Below, piece after piece: positions 35,522 to 45,064 of a stretch of 64,000 bases of DNA (position 1 is the first letter of the stretch; each line of letters opens with the position of its first letter). The stretch is from Seongchinamella sediminis (GTDB taxonomy: Bacteria > Pseudomonadota > Gammaproteobacteria > Pseudomonadales > Halieaceae). The translations under genes and the position numbers were made by a program. Under the pieces are notes generated by a model. The model searched no databases. It saw only the letters and a list, made by a program, of their open reading frames with translations, and was not told the DNA's origin. The DNA is taken from assembly GCF_003457605.1 (NCBI RefSeq), contig NZ_QRAN01000005.1, positions 124,001 to 188,000 on the forward strand. Direction: 5' to 3'.

Positions 35522-37123
35522 CTAGGGTTCGCGGCCGAATACCTGGGTCCAGTAGGTACCGTAGTCGCTGTTGGCATTGTACTGGCGGGCGGCACCCAGT
35601 TCATCGAAACTGGCGTTCATCAGGTTGGCGCAGTGACCATCACTGTCGATCCAGCCCTGCATCACCGAGCCAACCGTGCTGTACCCGGCAGCGATGTTCT
35701 CACCGAGGGCGTTCCAGGCGTAACCGGCGGCCGTGGCCCGCTCGCCAAGGCTTGATCCGTTGGAGCCGGTGTGACTGAAAAAGTTGTTGTTGGCCATGTC
35801 GGCGGAGTGGCCATTGGCTGCCGCTTCCAGCTTGCAGTTCCAGGTCAGCGCCGGGGCCGGCGAGAACAGGCCGCGGGAGCCGCAGTCGCGGGTACCGGCG
35901 CGGAACGCGTTGACCGCGTCGAGCATGGATTGCGCTTCCGCGGATACCGTGCAGCTACCGCCTTGATCCACCGGCGTGTTGTCAACCGGGTCGCAGCTGT
36001 CGCCAATGCCGTCGTCATCGACGTCGGCCTGGCTGGGGTTGTAGGTGTCGGGGCAGTTGTCGTCTCCGTTGCTCACATAACCATCCGGTCGGGTGATATC
36101 GGCAATCGAGTCGGCGGCGTCGCCGTAGCCATCAGCATCGGCATCGCGGTAGTAGGTGGTGGTGCTGAAGCCTTCATCGGTGAGGCCATCGCAGTCGTTG
36201 TCGACCGCATCGAACAGTTCGCTGGCCCCGGGGAAGATGTCGCCGTTGTTATCGTCGCAATCCCCGGCCTCGGTGCTGTACCCGGGCATCGGTTCCATGG
36301 AACTCACGCTATTGGATGCGACCCCGTAGCCATCGCCGTCCACATCGCGGAAATAGGTGATCATCTGCTCGTCGATGGCGCCATCGCAGTTGTTGTCGCG
36401 GTTGTCGGCGATTTCCTCGGCGTCCGGGTTCTGGCCGGCATTATTGTCGTTGCAGTCCAGGTCATTCCTGACGAACCCCGCGGGTTTGCGTCGCGCTATC
36501 CACGAAACCTCGGGGTCGCCAAAGCCGTCACCGTCGCGGTCCCGGTAGTAGGTCTCGTCGACGAAGCCCTCGTCCACGCGGCCGTTGCAGTTGTTGTCCA
36601 CCCCGTCCTCAAGCTCGCGAGTGTAGGGATGCACCTCGGCGTTGCTGTCATCGCAGTCGCTGTCATTGATCACATAGCCGTCGGGCTGGCTGCTTGCGGT
36701 CACGGCTGTTGCCCGGTTGCCGTAGTGGTCGCCATCCGCGTCCTCAAACCAGCTCCTGCGGGTGGTTGCCGGCTCGAACTCCGCCGCGATCGGAATATCG
36801 CCATCGAACTGCTGGTACTGCTCGGCCAGTGGCGCCACGGTGGCCTGGCACACCGCGGTTGGCGAGGGTGTGCAGAGCCCGGTCCAGCGCACGAAGCGAT
36901 AGCCAGCAGCGGGGACCGCGTTGAAGGCATCGGTGACCGACTGCTTGATCTCGAAGGCGCATTCGGGCTGGTCGCAATCCAGGGTGCCGGAGCCGGAGAC
37001 AATGGAGCCGGTGCTGTCGGTGGTGATGACCAGGCGACAGCTGGCCAGCAGGCACAGGCCCAGGCTCAGGCCTGCCAGCCGGCACACGCCGCGCAGTTGT
37101 CGGTAATGGTCGCTGCTGCTCAT
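35522..37123 (-). CDS. Lipoprotein with MopE/TSP3-like calcium-type repeats and CAP domain
   Basis: This 533-residue protein begins with a lipoprotein signal (SLGLCLLASC). After about 100 residues come repeats of the MopE-like putative metal-binding type: YRDRDGDGFGDP, DCNDNNAGQNPDAEE, DNNCDGAIDE and their relatives, roughly three and a half units from about 120 to 350. A thrombospondin type 3-like DNCPDTYNPSQADVDDDGIG follows. Residues 400-533 form a CAP (SCP/PR-1) domain with MLDAVNAFRAGTRDCG, LTWNCKLEAAANGHSADMA, FFSHTGSNG, LGENIAAGY and GHCANLMNASFDELG. Asp-rich loops suggest calcium binding. It is probably a surface lipoprotein; the function is unknown. Confidence 0.9.
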   Translation of the reverse strand: MSSSDHYRQLRGVCRLAGLSLGLCLLASCRLVITTDSTGSIVSGSGTLDCDQPECAFEIKQSVTDAFNAVPAAGYRFVRWTGLCTPSPTAVCQATVAPLAEQYQQFDGDIPIAAEFEPATTRRSWFEDADGDHYGNRATAVTASSQPDGYVINDSDCDDSNAEVHPYTRELEDGVDNNCNGRVDEGFVDETYYRDRDGDGFGDPEVSWIARRKPAGFVRNDLDCNDNNAGQNPDAEEIADNRDNNCDGAIDEQMITYFRDVDGDGYGVASNSVSSMEPMPGYSTEAGDCDDNNGDIFPGASELFDAVDNDCDGLTDEGFSTTTYYRDADADGYGDAADSIADITRPDGYVSNGDDNCPDTYNPSQADVDDDGIGDSCDPVDNTPVDQGGSCTVSAEAQSMLDAVNAFRAGTRDCGSRGLFSPAPALTWNCKLEAAANGHSADMANNNFFSHTGSNGSSLGERATAAGYAWNALGENIAAGYSTVGSVMQGWIDSDGHCANLMNASFDELGAARQYNANSDYGTYWTQVFGREP

Positions 37124-37316
37124 CTGGCTGAAGTTCCCGGGGGCGCTGGTTTACGGTTGCTGTTATTGAAGGGCAGAGCAGCGTGGCAGGCCATTATTTT
37201 TGTTTCTTTTCTCCAGATTGGTGCCCGAAAATGTGAACTGGGTGGAAAAATGAACAAAATGTTGCCGCCCCGGGCGGGGCACGGCCAGGTTTACGGGTGG
37301 TCGGCCTTGTGGCCGT

Positions 37317-38336
37317 TCAGGCGAGGTAGCCGGCGGTCATTGCCTCGGCGGTCTGCCACAGTTTCCTGGCCATGGCGGCATCGGTCAGGTGATTTGGCCC
37401 GCTGACGGTGACCGGGTTACAGTCCTCGAAGTAGGCACCGGATACCCCGTCGAGGGCGGGACTGGTCGCCACGTAGAGCTGGGTGGCGGCGCCCTGGGCC
37501 GGGGTCTTGGCGATGATGCCGCCCAGCAGGTCGAAGGCGCGGCGCACAATCAGGGGCGCGGTGCGGGCGATATTGGTTTTCACCAGCCCGGGATGAATGG
37601 CGTTGCTGCTGAGCCCCGTCCCCTGCAGCCGCCTGGCCAGTTCCAGCGAAAACAGCGCGTTGGCCAGCTTGGAGCGGCCGTAAGCCGCGCCTGCGTCAAA
37701 GGCTTTCTCGCCGCGCAGGTTGTCGAAGTCGATACCTGCCGGCGGCGCCTGGCGATAGGCGGAGCGGCTGCTGACATGAACGATGCGACCCTGGCCGCGC
37801 TGCACCATTGGCGGCAGCAGGTGATTGGCCAGTACGAAATGGCCGAGAAAATTAACGGTAAATATTTTCTCGATGCCGTTGACCAGTTCCAGTTCGCCGA
37901 AGGTGTTAATGCCGGCGTTGAGCACCACGATATCCGGGATCAGGCCAAGGTCGGCCACGGCGGCAGCGCAGTCCACCGCGGACTGGAAGTCGGCGAGCTC
38001 CAGTGCCAGCGGCGTGGTCTTGCCGGCAACGCTGGCGCAGGCGGTTTCCGCCTTCGCCAGGGTCCGTCCGGTACCGAGCACGTGGGCGCCGCGCAGGGCC
38101 AGCACGCGCATGGTTTCGAAACCCAGTCCGGAGTTACAGCCGGTGACCAGCGCCACCTTGCCGCTGAGGTCCAGGCCGGCAGTGACTTCTTCCCCGGTAG
38201 ATTCCGCGCCGAAGTCGCTGACGGGCAGGCTGCGGTCGATAGTCACCTCGTGCCTGTTGCCGCCACAGGCGGACAGGGCACCGGCGCTGCCGAGCGCGGC
38301 GGTGGCAACCAGCAGCTGACGGCGGGTCAATGGCAT
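37317..38336 (-). CDS. SDR oxidoreductase with Tat/lipoprotein-type signal
   Basis: This 339-residue protein has an N-terminus MPLTRRQLLVATAALGSAG with a twin arginine, a hydrophobic core and a lipobox LSAC. Normal SDR signatures follow: VALVTGCNSGLGFETMRVL, LNAGINTFG, HVSSRSA and the Tyr/Lys pair YGRSKLAN. Retinol dehydrogenase-like SDRs have the same shape. An exported NAD(P)-dependent enzyme is unusual because the cofactor is scarce in the periplasm; Tat export of a folded, cofactor-loaded protein would resolve this. It is transcribed from just upstream of 38336, separately from the molybdopterin gene behind it (61 bases). Confidence 0.88.
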   Translation of the reverse strand: MPLTRRQLLVATAALGSAGALSACGGNRHEVTIDRSLPVSDFGAESTGEEVTAGLDLSGKVALVTGCNSGLGFETMRVLALRGAHVLGTGRTLAKAETACASVAGKTTPLALELADFQSAVDCAAAVADLGLIPDIVVLNAGINTFGELELVNGIEKIFTVNFLGHFVLANHLLPPMVQRGQGRIVHVSSRSAYRQAPPAGIDFDNLRGEKAFDAGAAYGRSKLANALFSLELARRLQGTGLSSNAIHPGLVKTNIARTAPLIVRRAFDLLGGIIAKTPAQGAATQLYVATSPALDGVSGAYFEDCNPVTVSGPNHLTDAAMARKLWQTAEAMTAGYLA

Positions 38337-38397
38337 GGGCTGATCCTCAGTGCTCGCGGGGCTGGCTGCGCGGGGCAGAATATCGCCATCAGCATTG

Positions 38398-40509
38398 TCA
38401 TGGCAGGGGCGTTACCGTGACGGCCACGCCGTTGACCGCCGCGTTACCCGACAGCGCGTCCAGGTACTGTTCGTCGGTGACATCATTGCAGCTGACGCCT
38501 GGCCGCCGGCTGGCCTCGGTCAGGCGTATCCCGGGCCGCTGGTGACCATAGCCGTGGGGCAGGCTGACCACTCCCGGCATCATGTCAGTTGAGGCTTCGG
38601 CCATCACCTGCACGCTGCCGGCCCGCGAACTCAGCGTCACCGGTGCGCCCTCGCTGATCTCCAGCTCTGCCATATCGGCAGGGTTCATCAGCAGGGTGCA
38701 GCGATCGCGGCCTTTGACCAGTCGGTGATAGTTGTGCATCCAGGAGTTGTTTGACCGCACGTGGCGACGGCCGATCAGGCGCAGGGAATATTCTCCCTGC
38801 TGGTCGAACTCCCGGCGCAGGCGCTGCAGGTCGGCCATGGGTTCCGGGGTATTGCAGTGAATAATTTTATCGGCGCTGGCCAGGCGCTTCGGCAACTGTG
38901 ATTGCAGGGGCCCCAGGTCCAGGCCCGAGGGGTGCTGCCTCAGCTTTGCCAGCGACAGGCCGCGTTCGGCCCAGGGGCCGTGCCTGAGGCCCATGTCGAC
39001 GATCTCCGCCGGGCTTGCGGAGGGCTGTTGCGGCAGGTCCAGCAGCTGTTCCAGGCGCCTGCCCAGCGCGGTAAAAATCTCCCAGTCATGCAGGCTGCCA
39101 TCAGGCTTGTCGAATACCGGCGGGTTGTAGCGGGTGGTGTTGCGCATGGCCAGCACATGAAAGGTCAGGTCGTAGTGGTCATGCTCCAGCGGCGAGGTGG
39201 GCGGCAGGATAATGTCCGCGTGCCGCGTGGTCTCGTTGATATAGGGGTCCAGCGACACCATGAAGTCGAGGGATGGCAGGGCCTCATCCAACTGCTTGCC
39301 GTTGGGAGTGGACAGCACCGGATTACCGGCCCCGGTGAACAGGGTCCGGATCTGCCCTTCGCCGGGCGTGGCGATCTCCTCGGCCAGGGCGCTGGCGGGT
39401 AACTCGCGGTCAAATTCCGGCAGCGAGCGCACCCGGCTGCGGTGCCTGCCGAAGCCTCCCGGGCCATTGCTGGCCACCGTATCGATGGCAGGGGTGGTGA
39501 ACAGACTGCCCCCGGGCTTGTCGAGATTGCCGGTGGCGATATTGATCAGCTGGCTCAGCCACTGGCACAAGGCGCCGTAGGCCTGGGTGGAGATGCCCAT
39601 GCGCCCGTAGCAGATGGCGCGCTCGGCCGCTGCCAGCTCGCGGGCGATGCCGCGAATGCTGTCGGCACTGATGCCGGTATGGGGTTCGGCATACTCGGGC
39701 GTGAACCCGGCCAGGCTGCTGGCGACCTCGTCCAGGCCCCGGGTAAAGGGCGCCAGGTGGCCGGGGTTGGCCAGGTTCTCGCTGAACAGGGTGTTGAGAA
39801 TAGCTGCCAGGAACAGGGCGTCGGTGCCCGGCCGGATAAAGTGATGCTCGTCCGCCAGCTGCGCGGTCTCGCTGCGCCGCGGATCCACGACGACCAGTTT
39901 ACCGCCACGCGCCTGCAGGGCCTGCAGCCGTTTCCTGACGTCGGGCACGGTCCAGATACTGCCGTTGGACGCCAGCGGGTTGGCACCCAGCATCAGGAAA
40001 TAGTCGGTGTTATCGACGTCGGGAATCGGCAGCAGCAGCTTGTGACCATATAACCACAGACCCACCAGGTGATGGGGCAGCTGGTCGACACTGGTGGCGG
40101 AAAAACGGTTGTTGGTGCGAATGTGGCGGAACAGATTGCCCTGGTGGGTCATCATGCCGTAGTTGTGCACGCTGGGGTTGCCCAGGTAAACCCCAACTGA
40201 ATGCACTCCGTGGGCAGTAATGGACCTGGCCAGCGCCTCCGCGGTGGCGTCCAGAGCCTCGTCCCAGCTGATCTCCTGCCAGCGCGCGCTGCCGTCAGCG
40301 CCAGTCACTTTCCTGACCGGTTTACGCAGGCGGTCGGGGTCCTGGTGAATGTCGCGCAGGGCCACCGCCTTGGGGCAGATATGACCGCGACTCAGCGGGT
40401 CGTTTTTATCGCCCTTGATGGAGAGGATTTCCTCGCCATCGGTTTCAATGACCAGCCCGCAGATCGCCTCACAGAGGTGGCAGGCGCGGTAGTGGGTTGT
40501 TGTCGACAT
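38398..40509 (-). CDS. Molybdopterin-dependent oxidoreductase (DMSO reductase superfamily)
   Basis: This 703-residue protein starts at ATG 40507-40509, giving the cofactor-binding N-terminus directly: ACHLCEAICGLVI with Cys-x2-Cys-x3-Cys, then GHICPKA for a 4Fe-4S cluster. Motifs for the molybdopterin guanine dinucleotide site include MLGANPLASNGS, VVDPRRSETAQLADEH and RPGTDALFLAAIL. The C-terminal dinucleotide-binding domain starts near residue 580 with RLIGRRHVRSNNSWMHN. There is no Tat signal, so the protein is probably cytosolic. Relatives include formate dehydrogenase-like and NarB-like enzymes, but the substrate cannot be told. It lies 28 bases after the acyl-CoA ligase gene in one direction, suggesting a shared transcript. 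Confidence 0.92.
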   Translation of the reverse strand: MSTTTHYRACHLCEAICGLVIETDGEEILSIKGDKNDPLSRGHICPKAVALRDIHQDPDRLRKPVRKVTGADGSARWQEISWDEALDATAEALARSITAHGVHSVGVYLGNPSVHNYGMMTHQGNLFRHIRTNNRFSATSVDQLPHHLVGLWLYGHKLLLPIPDVDNTDYFLMLGANPLASNGSIWTVPDVRKRLQALQARGGKLVVVDPRRSETAQLADEHHFIRPGTDALFLAAILNTLFSENLANPGHLAPFTRGLDEVASSLAGFTPEYAEPHTGISADSIRGIARELAAAERAICYGRMGISTQAYGALCQWLSQLINIATGNLDKPGGSLFTTPAIDTVASNGPGGFGRHRSRVRSLPEFDRELPASALAEEIATPGEGQIRTLFTGAGNPVLSTPNGKQLDEALPSLDFMVSLDPYINETTRHADIILPPTSPLEHDHYDLTFHVLAMRNTTRYNPPVFDKPDGSLHDWEIFTALGRRLEQLLDLPQQPSASPAEIVDMGLRHGPWAERGLSLAKLRQHPSGLDLGPLQSQLPKRLASADKIIHCNTPEPMADLQRLRREFDQQGEYSLRLIGRRHVRSNNSWMHNYHRLVKGRDRCTLLMNPADMAELEISEGAPVTLSSRAGSVQVMAEASTDMMPGVVSLPHGYGHQRPGIRLTEASRRPGVSCNDVTDEQYLDALSGNAAVNGVAVTVTPLP

Positions 40510-40537
40510 GGTCGCTCCCGGTAGTGGTTGGCTGGCT

Positions 40538-42241
40538 TCAGCCCGCGTCGGCGAGGTCCAGCATATCCTGCAGTGTGCGCTTGACGAATTTGCCACTGGC
40601 GTTGCGGGGCAGGGGGGCATCGAGAATCCAGATATGGCGTGGAATCTTGAAGGCTGCCAGTTTGTCGGCACAGAACGTGCGGATCTCGGCGGCGCTCAGT
40701 GATTGCCCCTCAACAGGCACTATCGCGGCACCCACTTCCTCGCCCAGTCGCTCATCCGGCACCGAAAACACCACCGCTTCCGCCACCGCGTCATGCTTGA
40801 AGATGGCAGCTTCCACTTCGCTGCAGTACACGTTTTCACCGCCCCTGAGCACCATGTCCTTGGCCCGGTCGACCAGGAAGACGAAGTTGTCCGCATCGAC
40901 GTAGCCAATGTCGCCGGTGTGTAGCCAGCCGTCGATAATGGTTTCCGCGGTGTCCTCCGGACGATTGAGGTAGCCCTTGATGATTTGCGGACCGCGAAAA
41001 CAGATTTCGCCAATTTCACCGGTGGGCAGCGTATTGCCCTCCGCATCTACCGCTTTGACGTCGAAGACCGGCAGTATCCGGCCGGCTGAATTGGGCTTGT
41101 CGTTGAGAAAGACCCCCCAGCTGCTGGCGGCCAGGCCCGAGGTTTCGGTGAGGCCGTAACCCTGTGACGGCATGGCGTTGCCGCCCCGTTGCATGACTTT
41201 CTCCGTCAGGTCGGGCTGAACCGGGGCGCCACCACCGCCGAGCAGGCGCAGGGAAGAAGTGTCGCGCCGGCTGAAGTCCGGGTGGTGGATGATTTCCCGG
41301 CTCATTACCGGCACCCCGGAAAAATTGGTGATTTTTTCCTCTTCGATAATCCGCAATGCCTCGGCCGCGTCCCACTTGTACATGGAGACCAGTTTTCCGC
41401 CGGCGACGGTCAGGGCATGGGCGACCACATTATTGGCGGTGACGTGAAACAGCGGGGTGGCGATAATCGCCGCCGGCTGGGGCTGCGACGGGTCGCCGGG
41501 GCTGACCGGTTCCTGACCCTCGATCATGGCATGGGCGGTGGTTTGGCTAAGGGTCGCAAACAGGGCGCTGAACACGTTGTTGGCGCAGCCCCGGTGGGTC
41601 AACTGGGCGCCCTTGGGTTTGCCGGTGGTGCCGGAGGTGTAGAAAATGCAGGCGTCGTCCTCGGGGTCGATGCTGACCTCGGCAATCGATGGTTCCGCCT
41701 GCAGGACAGCAGACCAGGGCGTCGCCCACTCCGGGGTGGTATCGGTGCGCACCGCAACTGCCTGTACCCCTGGCAAGCTGCCGCGAATCCGGGCAAAACG
41801 GTCCAGCCGCTCCTGGTCGCAGATGATCATGCTGACCGCCGAATCCTGCAGTCCGTATTGCAGTTCATCGGCCACCCACCAGGCGTTAACGCCGACGCTC
41901 ACCGCGCCGATGCTGGCCAGGGCCCAGTAGGTGAGCAGCCATTCCGGGTAGTTGCGCATGGCAATGGCCACCCGGTCATGCTGGCCGATCCCGTTGGCGC
42001 TCAGCCAGCCGGCGATGCGCGCCACCTGCTCGTGCGCCTCGGCATAGGTCCAGCGTTCGTCCTGGTACACCAGATAGGTCTTGTCCTGATGTCCGGCAGT
42101 ACCAAGCCATAGATCCCGCAGCGAAGGCGGTGCCAGGGCCCAGGTTTTCATGGTCTGGCCGGCGACCTCGGTTTCGCGGATCTCGAACATTTCTCCAGGG
42201 GCGGTCATCTTGCTGATGACCTGGGCAAGTTGCTCGTACAT
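40538..42241 (-). CDS. Fatty-acyl-CoA synthetase / AMP-dependent ligase
   Basis: This 567-residue adenylate-forming enzyme has the P-loop-like IFYTSGTTGKPKGAQLTHRG, the LxGYGLTETSG segment (SQGYGLTETSGLA), TGDIGYVDADNFVFLVDRAKD and the C-terminal Lys in RNASGKFVKRTL. It activates a fatty or other carboxylic acid to the acyl-CoA. ATG 42241 is chosen; a GTG four codons upstream is possible. It is divergent from the patatin gene, with 218 bases between, and is followed by the molybdopterin oxidoreductase gene. The acyl chain preference is unknown. Confidence 0.93.
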   Translation of the reverse strand: MYEQLAQVISKMTAPGEMFEIRETEVAGQTMKTWALAPPSLRDLWLGTAGHQDKTYLVYQDERWTYAEAHEQVARIAGWLSANGIGQHDRVAIAMRNYPEWLLTYWALASIGAVSVGVNAWWVADELQYGLQDSAVSMIICDQERLDRFARIRGSLPGVQAVAVRTDTTPEWATPWSAVLQAEPSIAEVSIDPEDDACIFYTSGTTGKPKGAQLTHRGCANNVFSALFATLSQTTAHAMIEGQEPVSPGDPSQPQPAAIIATPLFHVTANNVVAHALTVAGGKLVSMYKWDAAEALRIIEEEKITNFSGVPVMSREIIHHPDFSRRDTSSLRLLGGGGAPVQPDLTEKVMQRGGNAMPSQGYGLTETSGLAASSWGVFLNDKPNSAGRILPVFDVKAVDAEGNTLPTGEIGEICFRGPQIIKGYLNRPEDTAETIIDGWLHTGDIGYVDADNFVFLVDRAKDMVLRGGENVYCSEVEAAIFKHDAVAEAVVFSVPDERLGEEVGAAIVPVEGQSLSAAEIRTFCADKLAAFKIPRHIWILDAPLPRNASGKFVKRTLQDMLDLADAG

Positions 42242-42459
42242 GCTGTGGTTCACTCTGCAGTGGTTATGGTTCTGGGCAAGAGAATAGGCGAACTCGGAGC
42301 AGATAGCGAACCCCTCGAACTGTGCAAACTGGTCCGATTAGTGTCAAAATGGATCCGAATAGTACTCCCTCGTGGCGCCAGGCCCGCCAGCGGACGAAAG
42401 CCCGGGTGGCGGGTACCGCCGCTCCCGGGCCAAGGACCGGTTTCAAGGAGATAGCCTGT

Positions 42460-43878
42460 ATGGCAGTAGTGACGAAATTACAGCTAAGACGCTCACTGCG
42501 CAGCGCCGGCAGTTACCAGGAGTGGCTGGATGCCGCACAGGCCTATGATCGCTATACCCGCCAGGACCGTTGGCGCAGGCAGGACTACAGCAGCCAGTAC
42601 GATTACGTGTCCATTCGTGTCCGCCTCGATCGCCTGCGCAGCCTCAAGGCCAGGCACGATACCCGCGGCATGCTGTTTACCCTGAACGAGGGTATTCACG
42701 GCAACATGGGCGGGATGGGCGGGGCCGGCCTGTATAGCCGGGCCAAGTGCGGGACCAAGCACCTGATCGAGGACTACATCGACGAGATCGTGCATACCCT
42801 GGAACACCTGGCCGATGAAGACAGCGGCGCCATCAGCCGCGAAGAGAAACAGGACTTCTTCCGCCGGGCAAGCCATTGCTTTGGCCACTCGGCCTTCATG
42901 ATGAGTGGCTCGGGCTCGCTGTTGTTTTTTCATGTGGGGGTGGTCAAGGCCCTGGCGGAAGCCGAACTGCTGCCCAGCGTGATGTCGGGCTCCAGCGGTG
43001 GTTCCATTGTCGGCAGCATGGTCTGCAGTCATCGCGATGACGAGCTTGCCGGCCTGCTCAACTCGGAGTACTTCCTCGACCGGGCGCCGGAGTCCTCCGG
43101 CAGGACCGGGGTTGCCGATGTGGCCGAACTGGAAGAGACGATTGCGTCTTTCATACCGGACATCACTTTTGAGCAATCCTTCGCCCTGACCGGCAGGGCC
43201 ATGAACGTATCCATTGCGCCGGCGGAAACCCACCAGACCTCGCGCCTGCTCAATGCTACCACCTCACCGAGCGTGTTGATTCGCAGTGCCGTCATGGCTT
43301 CGGCGGCGGTGCCGGGCATTTTTCCGGCGGTAACCCTGCAGGCGCTGGACAGCCACGGCGAACGCAAGAGCTACCTGCCTTCGCGCAAGTGGGTGGACGG
43401 TTCGGTCAGTGACGACATGCCGGCCAAGCGCCTGGCCAGGCTCTATGGCGTAAATCATTACATCGTCAGCCAGACCAACCCCCATGTGCTGCCCTTCGTC
43501 ACCGATGGCCATCGCCAGAACACTCCCCGGGGGCTGATCGAGAATGCCGCGAGGCGCTCGGCCCGGGAATGGTTTAACGCCATGACGCTGATTCTCGATC
43601 GCGCCGACCGGAAAAACGGGACGGTGACCCAGGTGACCAGCCTGATGCGCTCGGTGATCAACCAGGACTATATCGGTGATATCAACATCCTGCCCGACTA
43701 CAAGCTCATCAATCCGCTGACCATTCTCAATTTCCCCAGTGAGAAACAGATCAACAGGCTGATCGCTTCCGGTGAGCGCTGTACCTGGCCCAAGCTGGAG
43801 ATGATCCGGCAGCAGACCCGCATCAGTCGCAAGTTGCGTGACATACTGCAGCGCTACGAAGAGGTGCCGGTGGTTTAA
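42460..43878 (+). CDS. Patatin-like phospholipase (DUF3336 type)
   Basis: This 472-residue protein is preceded by AAGGAG nine bases before the ATG. The open frame further upstream lies in the divergent promoter region. An N-terminal DUF3336 region of about 110 residues (RSAGSYQEWLDAAQAYDRYT) leads into the patatin domain with GSGSLLFFHVGVVKALAEAE and nucleophile Ser in SGSSGGSIVG. The catalytic Asp lies in KWVDGSVSDDMP. It resembles the lipid acyl hydrolases of the Tgl3/Tgl4 type in yeast and the bacterial members annotated as DUF3336 patatins. It would release fatty acids from membrane or storage lipid, matching the acyl-CoA ligase next door. Confidence 0.93.
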   Translation: MAVVTKLQLRRSLRSAGSYQEWLDAAQAYDRYTRQDRWRRQDYSSQYDYVSIRVRLDRLRSLKARHDTRGMLFTLNEGIHGNMGGMGGAGLYSRAKCGTKHLIEDYIDEIVHTLEHLADEDSGAISREEKQDFFRRASHCFGHSAFMMSGSGSLLFFHVGVVKALAEAELLPSVMSGSSGGSIVGSMVCSHRDDELAGLLNSEYFLDRAPESSGRTGVADVAELEETIASFIPDITFEQSFALTGRAMNVSIAPAETHQTSRLLNATTSPSVLIRSAVMASAAVPGIFPAVTLQALDSHGERKSYLPSRKWVDGSVSDDMPAKRLARLYGVNHYIVSQTNPHVLPFVTDGHRQNTPRGLIENAARRSAREWFNAMTLILDRADRKNGTVTQVTSLMRSVINQDYIGDINILPDYKLINPLTILNFPSEKQINRLIASGERCTWPKLEMIRQQTRISRKLRDILQRYEEVPVV

Positions 43879-43932
43879 ACAGTGCAATCCCGGCACCAGG
43901 GTATCCACTGAATCAGCGATGGAGAGACAAAC

Positions 43933-45021
43933 ATGACAGCAGCAAAGGCAACGATACTGGAAGTACGCAAGGACGACTGGTCGGATACCCGGTTTGTCAG
44001 CGAGGCAGTGCCGGATGAGCTGGCCACCGATGAAGTGCTGCTGGCTGTCGATCGCCTGGCGCTCACCGCCAACAATATTTCCTACGCCTCGGCGGGTGAC
44101 AGCCTGGGGTACTGGCGTTTTTTCCCCGCCGAGGAAGGCTGGGGGCGGATACCGGCCATGGGCTGGGCTGAGGTTATCGCCTCCGCCAACCCGGAAATTG
44201 CGGTCGGCGAGCGCGTCTGGGGCTTTTTCCCGATGGCTACACATCTGAAAATCCTCGCCGGCAAGTTAAGCCCCCAGGGCTTCGCCGATGTGTCACCCCA
44301 CCGCCAGGGCCTGGCACCGGTATACGCCAATTTTGATCGCGCCTCGGCTTATCCCATCTACGAACCGGCCCGGGAGGATCAGGACTCGCTGCTGCGCGGC
44401 CTGTTTATGACCTCCTGGCTGGTGGAGGATTTTCTCGAGGTGAATGACTTTTTCGCCGCTCACAGCTGCCTGATTACCAGCGCCTCGAGCAAGACCAGTA
44501 TCGCCCTGGGTCACTGCGTCAAGCAGCGCGGGGCAATGGCAAGCGTGGCGGTCACCTCCACCGGCAATGCCGCATTCTGCTCGAGTCTGGGCTGCTATGA
44601 CCGGGTGGTCACCTATGAACGGCTCGCCACGCTTGATGCGAACTCGCCGGTGGTGATGGTGGATATGGCCGGTAGCGCCCGGATTCTTTCCGAACTGCAC
44701 CACCATTACGGCGACAATATGAAGCACTCCTGTCGCATTGGCGCCACCCACCTGGAAGGTTTTGGCCCGCTGGAGGAGCTGCCCGGTGCAAGACCGGAAT
44801 TCTTTTTTGCACCGGAACACCTGCAAACGCGCAGCAAAGAACTCGGAGCCGGGGAATTCATGATGCGCCTGGGCAGCGCTTACGCGGGGTTCCGCCAGTT
44901 CTGTGACGGCTGGCTGAACATCGAGCACAGCCGCGGCCGCGAAGCGGTGCAATCGGCCTACCAGAAAGTGCTGGCGGGTAAGGCCGATCCCGCCAGCGGC
45001 CAGATCATCTCTCTGGACTAG
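43933..45021 (+). CDS. DUF2855 family protein
   Basis: This 362-residue protein is preceded by GGAGAG at suitable spacing. It resembles medium-chain dehydrogenase/quinone-reductase folds: VLLAVDRLALTANNISYA, IPAMGWAEVIASANPEIAVGERVWGFFP, and a weak Rossmann region SCLITSASSKTSIALGHCV. These features match DUF2855, a family of unknown function common in marine gammaproteobacteria and actinobacteria. The protein should be cytosolic. It follows the patatin gene by 54 bases and is probably in the same transcript, pointing to lipid metabolism. A strong hairpin follows directly at its stop. Confidence 0.9.
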   Translation: MTAAKATILEVRKDDWSDTRFVSEAVPDELATDEVLLAVDRLALTANNISYASAGDSLGYWRFFPAEEGWGRIPAMGWAEVIASANPEIAVGERVWGFFPMATHLKILAGKLSPQGFADVSPHRQGLAPVYANFDRASAYPIYEPAREDQDSLLRGLFMTSWLVEDFLEVNDFFAAHSCLITSASSKTSIALGHCVKQRGAMASVAVTSTGNAAFCSSLGCYDRVVTYERLATLDANSPVVMVDMAGSARILSELHHHYGDNMKHSCRIGATHLEGFGPLEELPGARPEFFFAPEHLQTRSKELGAGEFMMRLGSAYAGFRQFCDGWLNIEHSRGREAVQSAYQKVLAGKADPASGQIISLD

Positions 45022-45059
45022 GGCCTGTTCACACTAACTGAGTTGGTGTGAACAGGCCC
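45021..45059. terminator. Long perfect hairpin between convergent genes
   Basis: The 14 bases GGGCCTGTTCACAC at 45021 are exactly complementary to GTGTGAACAGGCCC ending at 45059, and the 11-base interior is itself nearly palindromic (AACT/AGTT). It begins at the stop of the DUF2855 gene and lies just past the end of the carboxyltransferase gene on the other strand. A bidirectional terminator is likely. There is no long T run on either side. Confidence 0.8.
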
Positions 45060-45064
45060 CAGAC

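Noticed and set aside
35771-37405. 544-residue plus-strand open frame opposite the CAP-domain lipoprotein
   Set aside because: It is antisense to a gene with clear domains, is rich in Val, Ile, Gly and Ala as expected for a GC-rich shadow of Asp-rich repeats, and has no recognisable motif or ribosome site.
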